64,000 nucleotides of DNA, from contig NZ_CP012373.2 of NCBI RefSeq assembly GCF_001305575.3, positions 3,482,261-3,546,260 of the forward strand, given 5' to 3'. Each line of letters starts with the position of its first letter. The first letter of the stretch is position 1. Both the position numbers and the translations under genes were made by a program. Below the pieces are notes generated by a model that saw only the letters and a list, made by a program, of their open reading frames with translations, was not told where the DNA came from and did no database searches. Origin of the DNA: Beggiatoa leptomitoformis. Its GTDB lineage: Bacteria; Pseudomonadota; Gammaproteobacteria; Beggiatoales; Beggiatoaceae. This document shows, piece after piece, positions 28,281 through 37,266 of this stretch.

Positions 28281-28362
28281 ACTTTGGTTTACAGTCTCTT
28301 GTAAAATAAAGAGTATATGTTGCAGAATTTCTAAAAATACGCCACATAAACTCCTTATTCTT

Positions 28363-28399
28363 AAAAAAACCAGATTTTACCCAAAGTCTGGTTTTTTTA
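28363..28399. terminator. Bidirectional terminator after cytochrome c4
   Basis: AACCAGA / TCTGGTT with seven flanking A residues on the left and seven T residues on the right. The loop contains TTTTACCCAAAG. It ends the cytochrome transcript. Confidence 0.88.
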
Positions 28400-28478
28400 T
28401 GTTTGTCAGATAAAAACACACCAGAGACTTTGCTATTCATCAATATATAGTAACCGTATTTTAAAAAGAGAATAAGAA

Positions 28479-28844
28479 ATGACCTATTCAATAGATTTCC
28501 GTAAAAAAGTATTAAAAGTGAAACAAGAAGAAAATCTCACCCTAGCAGCGGTAGCGAAACGCTTCCAAATAGCCATCGCAAGCGTCGTCAGGTGGAGCAA
28601 AGTATTGGAAGCCAAAGGAACACGTAACAGACCAACTAAAATAGACATGGAAGCCCTAAAACAAGATGTTGCATTATATCCCGATGCTTACCATTATGAA
28701 CGCGCAGCCCGTTTTGGGATTACGGAAGGCGGGATTCGCCATGCGTTAAAACGTCTAGGGATTAGCCGTAAAAAAAACCCTCAAACATCCCAAAGCCAAC
28801 CCCGAAGCACGGCAAGTCTTTCAAAACAAAATGAACCGTTATAA
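28479..28844 (+). CDS. IS630-family transposase, N-terminal frame
   Basis: A 121-residue helix-turn-helix portion (YSIDFRKKVLKVKQEENLTLAAVAKRFQIAIASVVRWSK) followed by a second HTH-like region (RAARFGITEGGIRHALKRLGISRKK). At a run of eight A residues (28770-28777) the natural continuation (TLKHPKANPEARQVF) is found in the +1 frame; in frame zero the protein runs on with unrelated residues and stops at 28844. Either programmed slippage at the A8 run makes the full transposase, or one base has been lost or gained. Confidence 0.85.
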   Translation: MTYSIDFRKKVLKVKQEENLTLAAVAKRFQIAIASVVRWSKVLEAKGTRNRPTKIDMEALKQDVALYPDAYHYERAARFGITEGGIRHALKRLGISRKKNPQTSQSQPRSTASLSKQNEPL

Positions 28845-29301
28845 ACAATCTGATAGGCAAATTGTTTTTATCGATGAAAGTGGTTTTGCTCATGATATGC
28901 CACGCCGTTTTGGTTATGCCCCTATCGGCAAACGTTGCTCTGGCACGCAAGATTGGAATGCAAAGGGACGTACTAATGTCATCGGGGCTTTGCTCAATTT
29001 TTGTTTATTAACGGTCTCTTTAGTTTCTGGGGCGATTAATTCCGATGTCTTTTTCGCTTGGATAACCCAAGACTTACTTCCTAAACTCCCTCAGAATTCT
29101 GTGATTGTGATGGATAACGCCACTTTTCATAAACGTAGTGACATTCAGCAGGCTATTTTAGACGCTGGGCATCTCTTGGAATATTTACCGCCTTATTCGC
29201 CTGATTTAAATCCTATTGAGCATAAATGGGCTCAGGCTAAGACTCTCCGTAAACAACAACATTGTTCTATTGATGAGCTCTTTTTACTGAATTCTATTTA
29301 A
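28831..29301 (+). CDS. IS630-family transposase, C-terminal (DDE) frame
   Basis: This frame carries the catalytic triad of the IS630 group: IVFIDESGFAHD (first Asp), SVIVMDNATFHK (second Asp) and PPYSPDLNPIEHKWA (Glu). The ATG at 28831 is inside the protein; real translation should come from the upstream frame through the A8 run. The catalytic residues are complete. Confidence 0.85.
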   Translation: MNRYKQSDRQIVFIDESGFAHDMPRRFGYAPIGKRCSGTQDWNAKGRTNVIGALLNFCLLTVSLVSGAINSDVFFAWITQDLLPKLPQNSVIVMDNATFHKRSDIQQAILDAGHLLEYLPPYSPDLNPIEHKWAQAKTLRKQQHCSIDELFLLNSI

Positions 29302-29349
29302 TCTTTTTATAGTACTGTTGCTATACATATAGGTTTTGTCTATTTTGAT

Positions 29350-29379
29350 ACGGATAACACCCCAAATCGTGTTATCCGT
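29350..29379. repeat. Dispersed palindromic repeat, copy 2 (perfect stem)
   Basis: ACGGATAACAC and GTGTTATCCGT form a perfect 11-bp stem around CCCAAATC, next to the 3' end of ppc. It is the best-preserved member of the family also seen at 13191, 39571 and 49950. It could help end or stabilise the ppc mRNA; no U-run follows on the minus strand. Confidence 0.7.
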
Positions 29380-29388
29380 GCCATTAAA

Positions 29389-32199
29389 TTAACCTGTATT
29401 ACGCATTCCCGCTGAAATTGCATTAATAGAACGAATCAAGGGGTCAAACCAACGTTTGGCTTCTTCAGCATTACCACTTGCAGTGGTTTGGCGATATTGT
29501 CCCAATAAATAAACCTGTATTGCATTGAGTGGGTCTATATACGGTAATCGCCGTTCAATCGACAATTGTAACGATGGGTTATCTGCAACCAATTCGCTAA
29601 TATTCGCCACTTGCAACAAATATTGTTCAGAACGAACATACTCCGCTTCTATCATGGCAAAGATTTTTTCCGCTTGTCGCTTATCGCTACATAAATCTGC
29701 GTAACGACGGGCAATATCCATTTCTGTTTTAAATAAAGACATTTGAATATTGCTTAACAACGATTTAAAAAACGGAAATTCAACATACATTTTTTGCAAT
29801 TTTGCTAAATTATCCACATCTTTATCACAAAATTTCTCTAATGCTGTTCCCAACCCAAACCATGCAGGCAATGTATAACGTGCTTGTGACCAGCCAAAAA
29901 CCCAAGGAATAGCACGAATGGAATATTTTGATGGGTTATCAGAACGACGACGTGCAGGGCGTGAGCCAATATTCATCAAGCCAATTTCAGCAACAGGCGT
30001 TGCATCATAGAAAAATGGCATAAAACCTTCCGTGTGATCCGTCAACAAGCGATATTGTTTTTCCCCTTGTTTTGCAAGGTAATTCATAATTTCTATGTAA
30101 CGGCTATCAACGGATTTATGCTTATGCATTAACACACTGCTGGCTTTAAGCAAACCTGCCGCGCCAACGGTCAATTCATACATGGCGGTTTCAGGATTAC
30201 TGTATTTATACGCTAACACCTCGCCCTGCTCAGTAAATTTGATTTGCCCATGTACTGTGCCTGCTGGTTGCGAAATAATCGCTTCATAAGTAGGGCCACC
30301 GCCCCGCCCAACCGCGCCACCGCGTCCATGAAATAGACGACATGCCAGTTGATTGGCTTCTGCTAACGCGGTGATTTTTTTCTGTGCTTCGTGTAATAAC
30401 CATGAGGATGTGATAATACCGCCATCTTTACACGAATCGGAATAACCCAGCATGACTTCTTGCGTATTGCCAGAAGCCCGTAACAATTGCCGATAAAAAG
30501 GCTGGGTAAATAACGTGCTTAAAACGTGTTCTATATGGTTTAAATCGTCAATTGTTTCAAACAAAGGGGATACGCCGATATAACAATATCCCCCATTTTT
30601 ATCAACCAATTTATACTGTTGCGCTAATAATAAAACCTCTAATACATGGCTTGCGCTATGCGTCATGGAAATAACATAACTTCCAAAGGCATCAGGGCTG
30701 ATTTCTTGGCGCATATCATGAACAATTTGAAAGACTTCTAGCGTTTCTGCCGTCAGTTCTGACCATCGCGTATTATTGGTTAATAACGCCTGTTCCGTCT
30801 GCAATAGCTGAATCAGTAATGCTAAACGCGCATTTTCTGATAAGCTATTATAATCAATATTTTGTGCCGTTAATAACTCAGTAACTGCCTCTGTGTGGCG
30901 GGTGGATTCTTGACGAATATCTAATTTCATCAAATAAAACCCAAATGTTTCCACTGAACGAATTAAATCTTTTAGCGCGCCGTCGGCAACCGCTTGGTCG
31001 TCATGACTTAATAATGACTGATAAATTAACTGTAAATCAGCCAGAAACTCCGCTTCGTTGGTATAACCAATGCGTTCTTTATCCGCAATCACCATGCCTG
31101 TTAATGCATTGTTTAAACGGGCTTCTGTTGCTTCTAAATTATTTTTAATGCGGATACGCATCATTGATAATTTACGCCGATAAATTTCAAAAATATGTTC
31201 GCTGTAGGTATAAAGATTATTACGGGCTAATAATCCTGCATCTTGTTCAATACTTTCTAATAAGGCCTGACTGGGTTGGCAAAAGGATTTTGAGTGCGTG
31301 ATAATATCGCTTAAATCATATAATTGCCGTTCATACTCGCGCAAAATCTCGACTTTTTGCAGCCGTAGGGCTTTAACTGTTGTTGCGGGTTTTACGAAGG
31401 GGTTGCCATCTCTATCGCCACCAATCCACGAGCCAAACCGTAGAAAACTGGGTACAACAACCGGGGTTTGATTTGTATCGTTATATAAGCGTTTGATAGT
31501 CCGTTCAGCCGCACGATAGGCGAGGGGAACGGCTGTAAATAGACTTTCACGGAAATAATTCAAGCCATTACTGATTTCATCTTCAACGTGCATCTGGCGC
31601 AAACGCACTTCGTCGGTTTTCCATAAAATGTGTAATTCCGCTTCCAATGCCGCTTCTAATTCAGCGTGTTCTACCCAACTTAAGCCACGCTGGTCAAGTT
31701 TTTCCGTGGCTAAAAAAACGCGCCGTAAGGCTAACATTAAAGTACGACGACGTAATTCTGTTGGATGTGCAGTAAAAACAGGGGTATAAAGTAAATTATC
31801 AAATAAGGATTGAATATCTTGGGGGGACAAGCCTGCTTTTATAAATTCCCGAAAGGTCGCATCAAATGATTCTTCCCATAAAGCACCGCCTTTATGTACC
31901 TGTTCACGGCGGCTTTGATGTTTAAATAATTCATCAGCAATATTGGTCAGGCTGAAATAAATATTAAAAGCACGAATGACTTCTGATAGCACCTCGGGCG
32001 ATAACAACGTGATCATCCGCTCCAATTTGTGCTGTTTTACGCTATCAGGGGTTTTTCTGAGTTGAATATAGCCTTTGCGTAATTCTTCTACCGTTGCGTA
32101 AACCTGTCCATGCGCACGGGCGCGTAAGACCTTACCGACTAATTTACCGAATAATTTTACTCGACGGCGCAGCGGTTTATCTTTTACGAGGTTTTTCAT
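29389..32199 (-). CDS. ppc: Phosphoenolpyruvate carboxylase
   Basis: A 936-residue enzyme that carboxylates PEP with bicarbonate to oxaloacetate, replenishing the TCA cycle or feeding C1/autotrophic metabolism. Signature elements: VFTAHPTELRRRTL (catalytic His region), GGDRDGNPFV, GYSDSCKDGGIITSSW (catalytic Lys), FHGRGGAVGRGGGPTYEAI (catalytic Arg and Gly-rich loop), SRPARRRSDNPSKYSIRAIPWVFGWSQAR, and the C-terminal end GMRNTG. Length is normal for bacterial PEPC. It is a single gene, with the ATG at 32199 inside a normal leader. No bound regulator is visible. Confidence 0.97.
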   Translation of the reverse strand: MKNLVKDKPLRRRVKLFGKLVGKVLRARAHGQVYATVEELRKGYIQLRKTPDSVKQHKLERMITLLSPEVLSEVIRAFNIYFSLTNIADELFKHQSRREQVHKGGALWEESFDATFREFIKAGLSPQDIQSLFDNLLYTPVFTAHPTELRRRTLMLALRRVFLATEKLDQRGLSWVEHAELEAALEAELHILWKTDEVRLRQMHVEDEISNGLNYFRESLFTAVPLAYRAAERTIKRLYNDTNQTPVVVPSFLRFGSWIGGDRDGNPFVKPATTVKALRLQKVEILREYERQLYDLSDIITHSKSFCQPSQALLESIEQDAGLLARNNLYTYSEHIFEIYRRKLSMMRIRIKNNLEATEARLNNALTGMVIADKERIGYTNEAEFLADLQLIYQSLLSHDDQAVADGALKDLIRSVETFGFYLMKLDIRQESTRHTEAVTELLTAQNIDYNSLSENARLALLIQLLQTEQALLTNNTRWSELTAETLEVFQIVHDMRQEISPDAFGSYVISMTHSASHVLEVLLLAQQYKLVDKNGGYCYIGVSPLFETIDDLNHIEHVLSTLFTQPFYRQLLRASGNTQEVMLGYSDSCKDGGIITSSWLLHEAQKKITALAEANQLACRLFHGRGGAVGRGGGPTYEAIISQPAGTVHGQIKFTEQGEVLAYKYSNPETAMYELTVGAAGLLKASSVLMHKHKSVDSRYIEIMNYLAKQGEKQYRLLTDHTEGFMPFFYDATPVAEIGLMNIGSRPARRRSDNPSKYSIRAIPWVFGWSQARYTLPAWFGLGTALEKFCDKDVDNLAKLQKMYVEFPFFKSLLSNIQMSLFKTEMDIARRYADLCSDKRQAEKIFAMIEAEYVRSEQYLLQVANISELVADNPSLQLSIERRLPYIDPLNAIQVYLLGQYRQTTASGNAEEAKRWFDPLIRSINAISAGMRNTG

Positions 32200-32488
32200 G
32201 GCCTAAATCCTTATTTTGGTAGGTATCTGTGAGGGTAAACAGATGAATAACTTAACTTGTTAGGTGAAAGTTAAGTCGTGCTGTCCCGTCGGATAAACGG
32301 GTATCAGTCCTTTAGCCTTATCTTAATGTCTTATTCTTAACAGCCTAAAGGTGACAAGGTTTATTCTGAATAGCTTTTATTGAAGGTGCAAGTGCTTATC
32401 ATCAGGTTTCTAAATTGTGCATATTGTCAGGCTGAATTGCTTGTTACACTCTCGTTTTTACCCATCAACGTGTTCAGGATTATTTATC

Positions 32489-33076
32489 ATGTTTGATACT
32501 TTCACCCCCAAATCGTCGCAAACTTATAATGGTGTTTTTACTCTGATTATTATTAATTTAGTTATGTATGTATTAGACCATATTCTGCAATTGCCCTTAG
32601 AAAGACTCTATTTAAACCATCATAATCCCGCGCTGTATCAATTTGTCACTTCTTTATTTTGCCATGCGAGTTGGCAACACTTATCGGGTAACTTATTTTT
32701 TCTCTATCTATTTGGCAAATTGGTTGAGGAGGAGGAAGGGGCAAGCGGGGTTATTATCAGTTATTTAGTTTGTGGCATTGGGGCTAATCTGATGAGTTGG
32801 TTACTACAATCAGGCTATTTTAGCTCGCTGGGCGCGTCGGGGGCAGTTTTTGGCTTATTCTCCGTCAGTGTATTAATTAGACTGAGTTGGGATTGGCGGC
32901 GATTATTAGAAGTTTTGATTTTAGGGCAATTTGTGATTATGCAAGTGATTCAAGAAACACAACAATTAGGACAGGCAGATGGTGTAAATCGAATCGCCCA
33001 TTTGGGTGGGGCATTTGTTGGTGTAGTATTTATTTTGGGTTTATTACGCTTGGCAAAAAGTAAAAAAACATCTTAG
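32489..33076 (+). CDS. Rhomboid-family intramembrane serine protease
   Basis: A 195-residue polytopic protein. I start at the ATG at 32489 (AGGA at 32476) instead of the upstream GTG. It contains about six membrane segments, the family WQHLSGNLFFLYLFG motif in the second helix, catalytic Ser in LGASGAVFGLF (about 118) and catalytic His in RIAHLGGAFVG (about 169). It cleaves membrane-embedded substrates; the substrate here is unknown. It is compact, without cytosolic extensions, and monocistronic. Confidence 0.9.
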   Translation: MFDTFTPKSSQTYNGVFTLIIINLVMYVLDHILQLPLERLYLNHHNPALYQFVTSLFCHASWQHLSGNLFFLYLFGKLVEEEEGASGVIISYLVCGIGANLMSWLLQSGYFSSLGASGAVFGLFSVSVLIRLSWDWRRLLEVLILGQFVIMQVIQETQQLGQADGVNRIAHLGGAFVGVVFILGLLRLAKSKKTS

Positions 33077-33152
33077 CGATGCGTTCATTTATGCCTGTTT
33101 ACAGACTTGTTGATACAATGCAGAAGGTAAATTTAAATACCAAATACTAAAA

Positions 33153-33262
33153 TAACCTGAGTTCGGGATAAGAAATAGGGAAAAATTAATAAATTTAATT
33201 GGTTTATCTCGTTCCCACGCTGGAGCGTGGGAACGAGAATTTCTTATCCTGAACTCAGGTTA
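33153..33262. repeat. MITE-like 110-bp palindromic element
   Basis: Terminal inverted repeats TAACCTGAGTTCGGGATAAG and CTTATCCTGAACTCAGGTTA bracket an inner perfect palindrome, CTCGTTCCCACGC-TGGA-GCGTGGGAACGAG. Short A-rich sequence lies on both sides (AAAA). The whole unit can fold into a cruciform. It carries no gene and sits in the promoter region of the hydrogenase-like gene. Confidence 0.75.
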
Positions 33263-33337
33263 AAATACTATCTACAAAAAATCGTTATTTAGTACCTGTG
33301 TTTATCCCATTTAGTTTAACCAAAGGATTCATTGATA

Positions 33338-34948
33338 ATGCGCCGTTTTGATTGGTTAGCGGAATTACTTGCCCGCTTTGAAGACCAGACAATTCAAGTG
33401 GGGAATGGGTCAAAAACCACGTTACAACCTGCTCACTTATTACATATTCCCGCGCCAGAATGGGGACGTGCGCTTGCAGAAGTGGCTCAATTTGCCTGTC
33501 GTTTTAGTGCCTTATGGGTAACAGAAACCCTACCTACAGCAAAAGATGAATATTATGGGTTTTTCATTCTTAGCTGTTGTGTAGAAAAACGCGGGGATTA
33601 TGTCGTTTTTCGGACGGAAATAGCGAGCGACACCCCTGAAATAGCGTCTATTACGCCATTTTATCCCGCTGCAAATCGTGTAGAACGACATATACAAGAT
33701 TTATTCGGAATTCGTTTTATAGACCATCCTGATAAACGTCGTTGGATACGTCATCAAGCGTGGCAAGAACATGAATATCCATTACGCAAAGCCTTTTCCG
33801 CACAAGGTGCGCCACCACATCTTACGCCACCAGACAGCGACTATCCTTTTTTACAAGCACAAGGGATTGGTGTTTATGAAATTCCTGTCGGTCCTGTTCA
33901 TGCGGGGATTATTGAACCGGGACATTTTCGCTTTCAAGCCGTTGGCGAAAAAATCTTAAATTTAGAAGAACATTTAGGCTATATCCATAAGGGAACTGAG
34001 AAAATTGCTGAAGGGCGTGACCCCATTGCATTGGCAAAACTCGCAGGACGTGTATCAGGCGACAGTACCGTTGCGCACACATGGGCGGCCTGTATGGCAA
34101 TGGAACGGGCGGCACAAGTGACGATACCCCCGCGCGCGCAATTTCTCCGTGCCATACTTTGTGAACGGGAACGAGTGGCGAATCATTTAGGTGATGTAGG
34201 GGCAATTTGTAATGATGTCGCGTTTAGTTTTGCATTTTATCAATTTGCGCGGTTGCGTGAGGAATGGCAACGCTTAAACGTAGCCAGTTTTGGGCATCGT
34301 TTTCTAATGGATTGCATTATTCCTTGTGGGGTAAAAACGGATTTAGCCGCCAATTTAATTCCTGAACATAAAGCACAATTGCATGTTTTTCAGCAAGAAG
34401 TAGAAGAGTTAGCAGGCATTATTGACCGTCATACGGGGATTGAAGACCGTTTAGAAACAACGGGAATTTTATCTTTAGAAACAGCCAGTCGTTTAGGGTG
34501 TTTGGGCTATGTTGGACGGGCGAGTGGATTAACATACGATGTGCGTCGCGCTTGTCCCTATCCCCCTTATGATGAAATAGTGGTAGAAGTGCCTGTTTTT
34601 AAAAAAGGGGATGTTAAAGCGCGTTTACAAATTCGCTTGGCTGAAATTCAAGCAACATTAACATTATTGAATCAGTTATTAAGTTTTCTCCCAACAGGCG
34701 ATATTGTTGGACAGTGGCAAATTCCCTTAGAAAATGCGGAAGGTTTGGGGATTATTGAGGGATGGCGCGGAGAAATCGTGAGTTATATTCGTTTCGGTAA
34801 AGCTGGGTTGATTGACCGTTTTTATCCGCGTGACCCCAGTTGGCTAACTTGGTCGGCGTTAGAATTAATGATTCGCAATGATATTGTGCCTGATTTTCCT
34901 GTTTGTAATAAGTCGGTTAATGGTTCATATTCGGGTGTGGATTTGTAA
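33338..34948 (+). CDS. NiFe-hydrogenase-like large subunit lacking metal ligands (HycE/HyfG-like)
   Basis: A 536-residue protein like the HycE/HyfG fusion: an N-terminal NuoC-like part (FYPAANRVERHIQDLFGIRFIDHPDKRRWIRH) and a large-subunit NuoD/hydrogenase part (IEPGHFRFQAVGEKILNLEEHLGYIHKGTEK). Where active enzymes have the first Cys pair (R.CG.C), this has RVSGDSTVAHT. Where the C-terminal DPC..C should be, it has DFPVCNKSVNGSYSGVDL. It therefore cannot bind a normal NiFe site and resembles the hydrogenase-related proteins of energy-converting complexes. I start at the ATG 33338, behind AAAGGATTC. The small-subunit and membrane partners are not adjacent: upstream is a MITE-like element, downstream a convergent gene. 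The partners may be elsewhere, or the gene may be a leftover. Confidence 0.85.
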   Translation: MRRFDWLAELLARFEDQTIQVGNGSKTTLQPAHLLHIPAPEWGRALAEVAQFACRFSALWVTETLPTAKDEYYGFFILSCCVEKRGDYVVFRTEIASDTPEIASITPFYPAANRVERHIQDLFGIRFIDHPDKRRWIRHQAWQEHEYPLRKAFSAQGAPPHLTPPDSDYPFLQAQGIGVYEIPVGPVHAGIIEPGHFRFQAVGEKILNLEEHLGYIHKGTEKIAEGRDPIALAKLAGRVSGDSTVAHTWAACMAMERAAQVTIPPRAQFLRAILCERERVANHLGDVGAICNDVAFSFAFYQFARLREEWQRLNVASFGHRFLMDCIIPCGVKTDLAANLIPEHKAQLHVFQQEVEELAGIIDRHTGIEDRLETTGILSLETASRLGCLGYVGRASGLTYDVRRACPYPPYDEIVVEVPVFKKGDVKARLQIRLAEIQATLTLLNQLLSFLPTGDIVGQWQIPLENAEGLGIIEGWRGEIVSYIRFGKAGLIDRFYPRDPSWLTWSALELMIRNDIVPDFPVCNKSVNGSYSGVDL

Positions 34949-34966
34949 GTATTTGGTAATGGGGTT

Positions 34967-36073
34967 TTAATTTCGAGCTAACCACGCATTAAATTTGTCC
35001 GTTAATACTTCTTGATGTTTTGCCCACCACGTAAAATCATAGCGGATAGCATTGGTAAAATTCGCGGGGGTCATGGGCAGTAAGGGTCTTATGTCATATC
35101 CTAACTGCGCGATGGTGGGCAAATATTTTAAGGCAGATTTACGGGCGGGGCTGTAAGCAATATAACGGGTTTGTTCTGCTAATGCTTGTGTGTCACTGGC
35201 AAACTTAATAAACTCAATGGCTAAATCTAACTGTTTTGTTCCCTTCACGATGGATAAAACATCTAAATCAAATAGTTGTCCATCCCAAATAATTTTATAC
35301 GGTTTTGCATTGTTTACGATAGCATCCGCAACCCAACCATTATAAATAGTGGTCATAACGACTTCATTATTATTTAATAATTGTAAGGCTTGTGCGCCAG
35401 TGTCCCACCAAATAATTTGTTTTTTAATTTTATCCAGCATGGTAAATACCCGCTCGACACCTTCGGCGGTCGCTAAAACATTGTAAACCTCTGTGCTAGG
35501 CACACCATCCGCCATTAATGCCCATTCAAAAGTAACCTGTGGGGTTTTACGAAAACCGCGTTTACCTGCAAATGTTTCTATATCAAATAAATCCGCTATT
35601 TTATTTGGTTTTTTCTTAGCTTTTGCAAAAGCGGTTTCATTGTAAGCAACAACCGTTGACCACACCACAAGCGGTGCTGCGCAACTGGTTAAAATGGTGA
35701 TGTCGTAAAAATCATTTAAAGGTGATATGCCATTAGACGATGGTGGAAATGAAGTTAAATCAATCGGTTCTAGTAAACCATCATTACAACCTTTTACGGC
35801 ATCGGCAAGGCTTAAATCCACAACATCCCATTTAATATTATGGGTTTTTACTTGGGAGCGGATTTGTCCTAATCCACCGTTATATGTATTTGCTTGAATA
35901 GCAACGCCAAATTTATCTGCAAATGGTTTGTAATAAGCAGCGATTTGGCTGTCGGTATATTTTCCACCCCATGAAACGACGGTGAGTGTCTTGGCGGGAG
36001 ATTCTGCCAATGTTACCGTTACATTGCTTAATAAGTAGCTAAAAATCAAAAAGATAAAGTGGTATTTTTGCAT
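34967..36073 (-). CDS. ABC-transporter substrate-binding protein, polyamine (PotD) type
   Basis: A 368-residue periplasmic protein with a signal peptide (about 1-23, cut near VTLA). The mature part starts with KTLTVVSWGGKYTDSQIAAYYKPF, a classic N terminus of the spermidine/putrescine binding family (bacterial solute-binding group 1/8). Other family parts are DVVDLSLADAVKGCNDGLLEPID and VVMTTIYNGWVADAI. The ligand cannot be fixed from sequence. No permease or ATPase lies nearby, so it is an orphan binding protein. It is convergent with the hydrogenase-like gene, with an 18-bp gap. Confidence 0.85.
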   Translation of the reverse strand: MQKYHFIFLIFSYLLSNVTVTLAESPAKTLTVVSWGGKYTDSQIAAYYKPFADKFGVAIQANTYNGGLGQIRSQVKTHNIKWDVVDLSLADAVKGCNDGLLEPIDLTSFPPSSNGISPLNDFYDITILTSCAAPLVVWSTVVAYNETAFAKAKKKPNKIADLFDIETFAGKRGFRKTPQVTFEWALMADGVPSTEVYNVLATAEGVERVFTMLDKIKKQIIWWDTGAQALQLLNNNEVVMTTIYNGWVADAIVNNAKPYKIIWDGQLFDLDVLSIVKGTKQLDLAIEFIKFASDTQALAEQTRYIAYSPARKSALKYLPTIAQLGYDIRPLLPMTPANFTNAIRYDFTWWAKHQEVLTDKFNAWLARN

Positions 36074-36118
36074 GAAATCATCAAGTAGGACAATCTTAAT
36101 CAGTGGTCACAGCGTCTT

Positions 36119-36556
36119 TTAGACTTGTAACCAAAAAGTAACAGGGCCATTGTTAATTAATGTAACTTGCATATCCGCACCAAACACACCGCAGGCAACA
36201 GTAGCGTGTTGTAAATGGGCTTGTGCGCAAAAATGCTGAAACAGGCTTAGCCCAAGTTCTGGCGAGGCCGCCGTGCTAAAACTCGGGCGTGTCCCTTTGC
36301 GGGTGTCTGCGGGCAGGGTGAATTGTGGCACGATTAATAAACCGCCTTTTATATCGCGTAAGCTGATGTTCATTTTTCCTTGTTCATCTGCAAAAACGCG
36401 ATATGTTAGCAGCCGTTCTAATAGGCGGTCGGCATTTGTCGTCGTATCGGTTTTTTCTACGCCTAATAATACCAATAAACCTGTTTCAATTTGTCCAACA
36501 ATGGCTTGGTTGACGCTGACACTGGCTTGTGTCACTCGTTGTAAGAGTCCTATCAT
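36119..36556 (-). CDS. dtd: D-aminoacyl-tRNA deacylase
   Basis: A 145-residue enzyme that removes D-amino acids (and glycine from tRNA-Ala) mischarged on tRNA. Family motifs: [15 protein letters not shown] at the start, [25 protein letters not shown] in the middle, and the chirality-check Gly-cis-Pro motif NNGPVTFWL at the end. Its start overlaps the smpB stop by 4 bp, so the two translation quality-control genes are coupled. Confidence 0.96.
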   Translation of the reverse strand: MIGLLQRVTQASVSVNQAIVGQIETGLLVLLGVEKTDTTTNADRLLERLLTYRVFADEQGKMNISLRDIKGGLLIVPQFTLPADTRKGTRPSFSTAASPELGLSLFQHFCAQAHLQHATVACGVFGADMQVTLINNGPVTFWLQV

Positions 36557-37020
36557 TTTTTAAACAACCGTTCTTTTTCCCGATTCCAATCGCGGGCCTT
36601 TTCGGTTTCTCGTTTATCAAACTCTTTTTTACCTTTGGCTAAGGCTATTTCTAGTTTTGCTCGTCCATTTTTCCAATACATCGCTGTAGGAACAATGGTT
36701 AAGCCTTTACGTTCAACAGAGCCGATGAGTTTGTTTAATTCACTGCGATTTAATAGGAGCTTACGGGTGCGTTGCGATTCGGGAAAAATGTGGGTAGAAG
36801 CGGTTTGTAACGGTGTAATCAACGCGCCAAATAAAAAGGCTTCGCGGTCTTTTACAAGAATGTAAGAGTCGCGTATTTGTACTTTCCCTGAGCGTACACT
36901 TTTGACTTCCCAGCCTTGTAGCATTAGTCCTGCTTCATAGCGGTCTAGTAGGAAAAAGTCGAAGCCTGCCTTTTTATTTAAACAAATTGTACCCGTATCG
37001 GTTTGATTTTTTTTTGTCAT
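36553..37020 (-). CDS. smpB: SsrA-binding protein SmpB
   Basis: A 155-residue tmRNA partner for rescue of stalled ribosomes. It shows the oligonucleotide-binding fold motifs: [35 protein letters not shown], then [30 protein letters not shown], the [24 protein letters not shown] block and the basic tail that follows the decoding centre. I use the ATG at 37020, as the TTG at 37029 adds only three residues. It is coupled to dtd. The tmRNA gene itself is not in this window. Confidence 0.97.
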   Translation of the reverse strand: MTKKNQTDTGTICLNKKAGFDFFLLDRYEAGLMLQGWEVKSVRSGKVQIRDSYILVKDREAFLFGALITPLQTASTHIFPESQRTRKLLLNRSELNKLIGSVERKGLTIVPTAMYWKNGRAKLEIALAKGKKEFDKRETEKARDWNREKERLFKK

Positions 37021-37107
37021 GTTTAGCAACTATAAAAACACATTAAAACGTCAATGTGGGCGCGAATTTATCCGCGTAAGTATTAAAATTACCTCTAAAT
37101 TGCCTGT

Positions 37108-37266
37108 TTAGAGGTCTGTTTTTGATACGAGACTGTCTGCATCAGACTGCTCAGGATTATCAGAATTGACCGAGTTATCAATGCAGTTGTTTTTATCTCG
37201 TTCAAGTCTAAAAACCCTGATTTTAGAAACGATGGTATTAATTCCTGCTTGTTTAGCACGACCGAT
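37108..37266 (-). other. Open 52-codon extension behind the PPIase stop
   Basis: Directly after the TAA of the parvulin gene the same frame stays open for 52 codons (IGRAKQAGINTIVSKIRVF... ending ...DSLVSKTDL). There is no ATG/GTG/TTG start that would make it a gene of its own. It could be a former C-terminal extension cut by a nonsense mutation, or chance. A small hairpin (CCTCTAAA / TTTAGAGG, 37092-37114) lies at its end. Confidence 0.3.

Larger units (their letters stand above)
28446..29325 (+). mobile_element. IS630-family insertion sequence
   Basis: About 880 bp bounded by imperfect inverted repeats TATAGTAACCGTATTTTAAA (left, from 28446) and, on the complement of the right end, TATAGCAACAGTACTATAAA (right, to 29325), with TA at the edges as expected for the IS630/Tc1 group. 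It carries a two-frame transposase and lies downstream of the cytochrome c4 terminator, so it breaks no gene. Confidence 0.85.

Noticed and set aside
32200-32488. Possible structured RNA (riboswitch) between ppc and the rhomboid gene
   Set aside because: Small stems (CTTAACTT/AAGTTAAG, CCCGT/ACGGG) are present, but no known riboswitch consensus can be matched.
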